From a virus: 20,951 nt of DNA. The stretch spans positions 1 to 20,951 of the IMG/VR virus record IMGVR_UViG_3300037189_012170; one strand, given 5' to 3'. The notes beneath the pieces are model-generated. The model saw only the letters and a list, made by a program, of their open reading frames with translations, was not told where the DNA came from and ran no database searches. This document shows positions 16,513-20,951 of this stretch, one piece after another; within the stretch, counting starts at the first letter, position 1, and the number at the start of each line of letters is the position of its first letter. The position numbers and the translations under genes were made by a program.

Positions 16513-17178
16513 ATGGGATATTTAAATAACCAAGTAGTCACAGTTGACGCAATTTTAACAACAAAAGGTAGAGAATTACTAGCTAAAAATGATGGATCGT
16601 TTCGCATTACACAATTTGCATTAGCAGATGACGAAATTGATTACACTCTCTACAACCCAAACCACCCATCAGGTTCAGCATTTTATGGTGAAGCTCTCCA
16701 AAATATGCCTTTATTAGAGGCATTTCCAATGGAAACTCAAATTATGAAATACAAATTAGCTACTTTACCTCGTGGAACAGCTAAATTACCTGTATTAAAT
16801 TTAGGTTACTCTGCTGTTACTTTAAAACAAGGTGCTTCATTAGCAATTACTCCTCAAACATTAAATTATTTAGGAAACGCTCAAGCATATGAAACAAGCG
16901 GTTACTCAGCTACAATTTCAGATGTGCGTTTAATGAGTACATTTACGGGAATTGGAATTAATTCAACCGCAGCTCAAAATGCTAATGCTACTTCTACAAC
17001 AACATTAGGTACTAATGTTTCTACAACAGTAATTGGTTCTCAAATTAACTTAAGAGCAACTACTGTAAATACATTATTTGGAACAAATACTCAATTAGCA
17101 GCTACTTTAACAGTAGTAGGTTTAGATAGTGGAGCTCGTTTAACAATTCCAATTACAATTACAAAAACAACTGTTTAA
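16513..17178 (+). CDS. Probable virion structural protein (conserved N-terminal domain)
   Basis: A 221-residue protein. The N-terminal half looks highly constrained: MGYLNNQVVTVDAILTTKGR, then FRITQFALADDEIDYTLYNP and an NMPLLEAFP segment. I recall this pattern from T4-like phages of marine bacteria but cannot give it a gp number. The C-terminal half (about 110-221) is a Thr/Ala/Ser-rich beta domain ending in ARLTIPITITKTTV. It lies in a structural-gene block and follows a candidate late promoter, so a virion role is likely, perhaps in the tail or neck. No enzymatic motif is visible. The start is the first ATG after the motif. Confidence 0.65.
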   Translation: MGYLNNQVVTVDAILTTKGRELLAKNDGSFRITQFALADDEIDYTLYNPNHPSGSAFYGEALQNMPLLEAFPMETQIMKYKLATLPRGTAKLPVLNLGYSAVTLKQGASLAITPQTLNYLGNAQAYETSGYSATISDVRLMSTFTGIGINSTAAQNANATSTTTLGTNVSTTVIGSQINLRATTVNTLFGTNTQLAATLTVVGLDSGARLTIPITITKTTV

Positions 17179-17189
17179 AAATATAACTA

Positions 17190-18197
17190 ATGGCATTTAA
17201 AAGATTCGACGCTGAAGATTTTGTAGTTAGTAGTGATTCAATCACTTCTACACTTTGGTCAACAGGAAACCCAACCCTAACATTATTCTATACCTCTTCA
17301 GTCCAAGAAGCAGGTTCTTCTGGAAATTATTATTTGAGCGTTTATCAAACAGCATCCACTGAAGACTCAGCAGCTGTACAATTTGATATTGTATATTGTG
17401 ATATTTTAGGTAGTGGTAGTACATTATTTAATAGTGCTGTTCCTGAAAATTCTCCTACAAAAACAATGTTTGGTCAATATCGAGCATTAATTTTAGAAGA
17501 TGAAAATGCTAATTTCTTATTTGGAACTGGTACCAATATAGTAACTGGAAGTAATTTCTGGGTATTATCTATGGAACGAGCTCGTTATAAAGAATCTTTA
17601 TTCCCTGGATCACTTAATCTAAAAATATCAGGATCAGGAGGAATAATCCAACTTACAGATAACTCAAATGATGTTTCTGTAAATACATTTATTGGAGCTT
17701 CTCGTGTATTCCAATTAGTATCTGGTTCAAATGGATCGGGATTAAATGGAAGCGGATATGTAGCAGGATCGGGTTCATATGGTTTAGTATTCCCGGATTT
17801 AGGAACAATTATCTTAAACCCATCAGCTATCTCACAATCAATTCGAGTAGCACCTTCACGTTCAAGCAATTCTGAAGGATTTAATAATAGAAAACTTTAC
17901 ACATCTATTTCTTTAGGTGCAAGCTTTAAATTAAATTCCCAAGAAACTATTACCTCAGATTACGTATTTGTTAGAGCAAGAAATAGTGAATTTAACTATT
18001 CTGAAAATCCAACATTTATCTCAGGATCAACAGGTGAAGTAATTTATGATAATTTTATCAATCAACCACAAACATATATTACTACAATTGGGATGTATAA
18101 TGACAGTAATGATTTGTTAGCAGTAGCTAAAATGTCACGTCCATTATTAAAAGATTTTACAAAAGAAGCTCTTGTTAGAGTGAAACTAGATTTTTAA
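17190..18197 (+). CDS. Probable virion protein, paralogue A of a tandem pair
   Basis: A 335-residue beta-rich protein whose C-terminal 80 residues align by eye with those of the next gene: FVRARNSEFNYSENPTFISG, then a GEVIYDNF strand, TYITTIGMYND and LLAVAKMSRPL. The N-termini are also similar (FKRFDAEDFVVS against FKPFTTSDVVVS). The centre differs and here carries Gly/Ser-rich loops (SGSNGSGLNGSGYVAGSGS) about residues 175-195. The conserved C-terminus suggests a shared attachment or trimerisation module, with the centre diverged. The structural context supports a virion role, such as a neck, tail or baseplate surface protein. The exact role is unknown. Confidence 0.65.
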   Translation: MAFKRFDAEDFVVSSDSITSTLWSTGNPTLTLFYTSSVQEAGSSGNYYLSVYQTASTEDSAAVQFDIVYCDILGSGSTLFNSAVPENSPTKTMFGQYRALILEDENANFLFGTGTNIVTGSNFWVLSMERARYKESLFPGSLNLKISGSGGIIQLTDNSNDVSVNTFIGASRVFQLVSGSNGSGLNGSGYVAGSGSYGLVFPDLGTIILNPSAISQSIRVAPSRSSNSEGFNNRKLYTSISLGASFKLNSQETITSDYVFVRARNSEFNYSENPTFISGSTGEVIYDNFINQPQTYITTIGMYNDSNDLLAVAKMSRPLLKDFTKEALVRVKLDF

Positions 18198-18203
18198 GAA
18201 TGA

Positions 18204-19157
18204 ATGAGCATTTTCAAACCATTCACCACTTCAGACGTTGTCGTCTCTCCATTCAAAGTAAATAAATTATTTTCTTTTAGTGGTACTGCAGCCTTAACAG
18301 GCTCGGGAATTAATATATTTGAAGGAAAAAATATTAATCCAACTTTATGGATTTCGGGTTCAAATCCAACAGGATATATTTCAACTCAAGATAAATATTT
18401 AGTATATCGTTCCGTTAGAGAATTATATTACTATAATTACATTTATGGAGATGATGGTTCACCTGCAACCACTGCTTCATTTAACGTTGATGGAACTATA
18501 ACAACTACGACACAGTATACTCCAAACGCATATAACTATTTACCTAACACATTACCTGCTAACAGATATTTTCCAACAGGTTCAAACGATATAGTTGGAG
18601 TAATTGCTATCCCTTCCAACTTATTTGGAGAATATATTAAACCCGGTACTTTTACTTTAACATATGAAAGTGGTTCTTTAACAGATGATGGTGAAGGAGG
18701 TCTTTTAAGAAATTTAGAAAAAGTAGGAGATATAATTTATGAGCATGGAATGATCATTATCACAAATGATGGTACACTTGCAGGAAATGGATATGGATTT
18801 GTTACATATGGATCCGCTCTATATAATATAAATGATTCTACATTTATCCAAGACATCATTACCTCTCAGAATTTATCATGTGAATTTGAAAGTACAGTTA
18901 CAATTTATGAAACTCAATACAAATGTACAGTTAGAGAAAATGAATATAACTTTACACAAAATCCTACTGTAATTTCTGGAAGTTCAAATAGTGGAGTAAT
19001 ATATAATTTTGCAACAGGTTCATTCTTTACTCCATATGCTACTACAATTGGATTATATGATAACAATTATAATTTATTAGCAATAGCAAAATTAGCCCAA
19101 CCCTTACCTCTCTCAGCAGTTACAGATACATCAATATTAGTTAATCTAGATTTATAA
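18204..19157 (+). CDS. Probable virion protein, paralogue B of a tandem pair
   Basis: A 317-residue beta-rich protein and the partner of the preceding gene, six bases downstream. The C-terminal module is the clearest match: CTVRENEYNFTQNPTVISGS, GVIYNF, YATTIGLYDNNYNLLAIAKL and a final VNLDL (VKLDF in the paralogue). The central region differs, with a Tyr-rich stretch (YRSVRELYYYNYIYGDDG) and a YEHGMIIITNDGT strand pair. The pair probably arose by tandem duplication. Both are kept as full-length open frames, which suggests they are not redundant. A virion surface or connector role is inferred from the gene block only. Confidence 0.65.
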   Translation: MSIFKPFTTSDVVVSPFKVNKLFSFSGTAALTGSGINIFEGKNINPTLWISGSNPTGYISTQDKYLVYRSVRELYYYNYIYGDDGSPATTASFNVDGTITTTTQYTPNAYNYLPNTLPANRYFPTGSNDIVGVIAIPSNLFGEYIKPGTFTLTYESGSLTDDGEGGLLRNLEKVGDIIYEHGMIIITNDGTLAGNGYGFVTYGSALYNINDSTFIQDIITSQNLSCEFESTVTIYETQYKCTVRENEYNFTQNPTVISGSSNSGVIYNFATGSFFTPYATTIGLYDNNYNLLAIAKLAQPLPLSAVTDTSILVNLDL

Positions 19158-19162
19158 ATTTT

Positions 19163-19621
19163 ATGTCAAATTGGTTATACAAAGATAAAAGAATAGAATC
19201 CTTAGAAGATTTTCCTGAAGGAACATTCGGATTTATTTACCTTACAATACATGAACCCTCAGGCAGAGCATATTTAGGAAAAAAATCTTTATTTCATAAT
19301 GTAAAGAAAAAACTTACTAAAAAAGAATTAGCTGAACAACCTGTAACTCGAGGACGTAAATCTTTAACTACAACTATTCAAAAAGAATCGGATTGGAAAA
19401 CATATTATGGTTCTGCTAAACCTATAGTTGATTTAATTAAACAAGGTAAACAAAAAGATTTTGTACGTAAAATTTTATGTTTTGCTCCAAATAAAAAACT
19501 TTTAACATATTACGAATGTAAGTATTTATTTAAACATGAGGTTTTAGAAAAACCGGATGAATGGATAAATGACAATATTCTTGGAAAATTTTACACAAAA
19601 GATTTTGCTTCCATAGATTAA
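19163..19621 (+). CDS. SegE-type GIY-YIG endonuclease
   Basis: A 152-residue protein that fits the SegE-like branch of GIY-YIG nucleases. The first strand GFIY is at 23-26, the second YLGKK at 37-41, an insert with SDWKTYYGS at 76-84, an Arg in DFVRKIL at 102, and the candidate catalytic Glu in YYECKYLF at 118. In T4, Seg proteins are free-standing homing endonucleases that spread into related phages, cutting near their own gene. Some relatives may have been adopted for phage functions. It lies between the structural block and the primase gene, a typical homing location. The start has no Shine-Dalgarno sequence; GATTTATAA just upstream resembles a degenerate late motif but includes the previous stop. 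Confidence 0.75.
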   Translation: MSNWLYKDKRIESLEDFPEGTFGFIYLTIHEPSGRAYLGKKSLFHNVKKKLTKKELAEQPVTRGRKSLTTTIQKESDWKTYYGSAKPIVDLIKQGKQKDFVRKILCFAPNKKLLTYYECKYLFKHEVLEKPDEWINDNILGKFYTKDFASID

Positions 19622-19634
19622 GTTCGTACCTTTA
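19603..19634 (+). promoter_or_regulatory. Candidate Bacteroidota-type promoter of the replication genes
   Basis: TTTTG at 19603-19607, a 19-base spacer, and TACCTTTA at 19627-19634, matching the TTG/TAnnTTTG promoter except for the last base. It overlaps the end of the endonuclease gene. The -7 box ends four bases before the ATG at 19639, so transcription would begin at or next to the start codon and the primase message would be leaderless or nearly so. The position, at the switch from late structural genes to DNA replication genes, is where a separate early or middle promoter would be needed. Confidence 0.5.
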
Positions 19635-19638
19635 AAGT

Positions 19639-20568
19639 ATGGTAAATGAACTATTAGTTAATTTAGTAAATTCTGTTCTAGGAGCAGGTAAACGTACTGC
19701 ACGTGGAAATCAAGCATATACGTGTCCATTTTGTCATCATCATAAACCTAAATTAGAGGTTAACTTTACAGAAAATAAAGAAGGTATAAATCAATGGGCA
19801 TGTTGGACTTGTAATAAGAAAGGTAAAACTATAAGAAGTTTATTTAAACAAGTCCAAGTTGATGCTTCTTACTTTCAAGAATTAAGTAAATTAGTTAAAA
19901 ATGTTTCCTCTGAAGATATTAGAGAGGTAAAACAAAACATTTTAGAATTACCTAAAGAATACCAATCCTTTATAAGTAACCAAGACCATACAGCTAGACA
20001 TGCTTTAGCTTATCTTAAGAAACGAAATATATCTAAACAAGATATTCTTAAATATAATATTGGATATTGCTCTTCGGGCACATATGCTAATATGATTATA
20101 ATACCATCATATGATCTTAATGGTAAGTTAAATTATTTTACCGCGAGATCATTCGAGAAAGATCCTTACACCAAGTACCGCAACCCCGAAACGTCTCGCG
20201 ATATAATTGCGTTTGAATTGTTTATTAATTGGGATTTACCTATTATATTGTGTGAGGGACCATTTGATGCTTTAGCTATAAAGCGAAATACCATACCATT
20301 ATTTGGAAAAAATATTCAATCTAATTTAATGAAAAAATTGGTTGAATCTAAAGTACAAAAGATATATATTGCATTAGATAATGATGCAATGAAACAAGCC
20401 CTTGGCTTTTGTGAACAGCTTTTAGATATTGGGAAAGAAGTATATTTAGTAGAACTTAAAGGGAAAGACCCAAGTGAAATGGGATTTGAACATTTTACAA
20501 AACTAATCCAAACAACTACTCCGCTTACACAATATAAGCTAATGGAGAAAAAATTATCTTTAATATGA
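19639..20568 (+). CDS. 61: DNA primase, gp61/DnaG-like
   Basis: A 309-residue primase that would make RNA primers for lagging-strand synthesis together with a replicative helicase (gp41 in T4). The N-terminal zinc ribbon has Cys29 and Cys32 in CPFC and Cys55 and Cys58 in CWTC. A helical linker follows. The catalytic TOPRIM core shows Glu206 in CEGPFDA and Asp247 and Asp249 in ALDNDA, the three metal-binding acids. A conserved central block (ARSFEKDPYTKYRNPETSRD, about 168-187) binds substrate in relatives. T4 gp61 has 342 residues. That central block is encoded by an unusually GC-rich stretch. The stop overlaps the next gene's start (ATGA), linking it to a nuclease gene. Confidence 0.88.
   Translation: MVNELLVNLVNSVLGAGKRTARGNQAYTCPFCHHHKPKLEVNFTENKEGINQWACWTCNKKGKTIRSLFKQVQVDASYFQELSKLVKNVSSEDIREVKQNILELPKEYQSFISNQDHTARHALAYLKKRNISKQDILKYNIGYCSSGTYANMIIIPSYDLNGKLNYFTARSFEKDPYTKYRNPETSRDIIAFELFINWDLPIILCEGPFDALAIKRNTIPLFGKNIQSNLMKKLVESKVQKIYIALDNDAMKQALGFCEQLLDIGKEVYLVELKGKDPSEMGFEHFTKLIQTTTPLTQYKLMEKKLSLI
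20142..20200 (+). repeat. GC-rich island with 7-base inverted repeat inside the primase gene
   Basis: CGCGAGA at 20142-20148 and its exact reverse complement TCTCGCG at 20194-20200 bracket a 45-base stretch. The 60 bases from 20141 to 20200 contain 33 G or C, which is far above the surrounding AT-rich gene. They encode the conserved primase block, so part of the signal is protein constraint, but the codons chosen (GCG, CGC, TCG, ACG, CGC) are rare elsewhere in this window. Confidence 0.6.
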
Positions 20569-20951
20569 AAAAAAAAGATATTAAAAAATCGTATAACAGA
20601 ATTCTTGAAATATCTGCTGACGCACAACAAATAACCTTACCTGATTCTCGATATTACAGACGAAATGGAAACTATTATCCATCCGTTACTTATGTTTTAG
20701 GATATTACCCAAAAGGTAAATTTTTTGAAAATTGGCTTAAACAAGTTGGATTTGCTTCAGATTACATTGTTAAAAAAGCAGCAGAAGAAGGCACTCAAAC
20801 ACATGAATTGTGTGAAGAATATTTAAATGGAGCAGAACTAAAATTTTTAGATGAGCATGGGCGCCCCCAATACAACCCAGATGTATGGCAAATGTTTTTA
20901 CGTTTTGTTGAATTTTGGGAAGAATTTAAACCTACATTAATTGAAACTGAA
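20565..20951 (+). CDS. PD-(D/E)XK (RecB/Cas4-like) nuclease, 3' partial
   Basis: An ATG overlapping the primase stop (ATGA) opens a frame that runs to the end of the window (129 codons visible). After a basic N-terminus come YYPSVTYVLGYYPKG, then FENWLKQVGFASDYI, and AAEEGTQTHELCEEYLNG. This order is typical of the N-terminal part of phage RecB/Cas4-type exonucleases, where the EEGTxxH helix precedes the catalytic strand pair. The last residues (PTLIETE) look like the approach to the first catalytic motif. The D/E-x-K residues lie beyond the window, so activity cannot be confirmed. It lies next to primase, as in other T4-like phages, and probably serves recombination or DNA processing. The nine-A run after the ATG is a possible slippage site. 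Confidence 0.7.
   Translation, partial: MKKKDIKKSYNRILEISADAQQITLPDSRYYRRNGNYYPSVTYVLGYYPKGKFFENWLKQVGFASDYIVKKAAEEGTQTHELCEEYLNGAELKFLDEHGRPQYNPDVWQMFLRFVEFWEEFKPTLIETE

Noticed and set aside
20568-20576. Nine-A run after the ATG of the nuclease gene as a programmed frameshift
   Set aside because: No overlapping frame continues after a shift and no stimulatory structure is visible. It is noted only as a possible slippage site.
20859-20866. GGGCGCCC palindrome in the partial nuclease gene
   Set aside because: A single short palindrome that encodes ordinary residues, with no partner or repeat nearby.
1-20951. tRNA genes, CRISPR arrays, insertion sequences, attachment sites
   Set aside because: I saw no cloverleaf-like segment, no regularly spaced repeats, no transposase gene and no terminal inverted repeats in the window. 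A covariance-model scan would be needed to exclude a tRNA fully.

Overview
The window is a segment of an AT-rich, tightly packed phage genome. Every supported gene lies on the + strand, and gaps are only 2 to 85 bases. The gene content points to a distant member of the T4 superfamily (a contractile-tailed myophage): a gp55-type late sigma factor, a gp5-like spike, gp25 and gp6 baseplate wedge proteins, and a gp61-type DnaG-like primase. The host is probably a member of the Bacteroidota. Starts rarely have a Shine-Dalgarno sequence, leaders are A/T-rich, and two sites match the Bacteroidota housekeeping promoter (TTG, 19-20 bases, TAnnTTTG, with the last base A). The host is inferred; no host gene is present.

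Layout. (1) Bases 1-1767 hold small accessory genes: the tail of an unknown ORF, a MORN-like protein, a T5orf172/GIY-YIG-type protein, and three small unknown proteins, one of them a 55-residue charged helical protein. (2) Bases 1786-3573 hold an HD-domain hydrolase, a one-helix membrane protein and the gp55-like sigma factor. (3) Bases 3607-10647 hold the baseplate cluster: a small helical protein, the gp5-like spike, a protein with a carboxypeptidase-regulatory-like domain, a small helical-tail protein, gp25, gp6, a DNRLRE-like beta protein and a small coiled-coil protein. Many of these are joined by one-base TAATG stop-start overlaps. (4) Bases 10647-16472 are one 1941-residue structural protein with a LamG-like domain. 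(5) Bases 16513-19157 hold three further probable virion proteins, two of them tandem paralogues. (6) From base 19163 to the end come a SegE-type GIY-YIG endonuclease, the primase, and the start of a probable PD-(D/E)XK (RecB/Cas4-like) nuclease, marking a switch to DNA replication and recombination.

How the parts may work together. The sigma factor would direct RNA polymerase to late promoters. A recurrent motif, ATATTTATA, lies 5-15 bases before the start codon in four of the gaps between structural genes and is the best late-promoter candidate here. It is the reverse complement of the T4 late consensus TATAAATA(T), and its position implies very short or absent leaders. The late products would build the baseplate and spike. 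The primase and nuclease would serve DNA replication and recombination. The most notable signals are the ATATTTATA motif set, the giant composite wedge protein, the GC-rich island with inverted repeats inside the primase gene, the possible clamp-binding tail on the HD protein, and the tandem paralogues.
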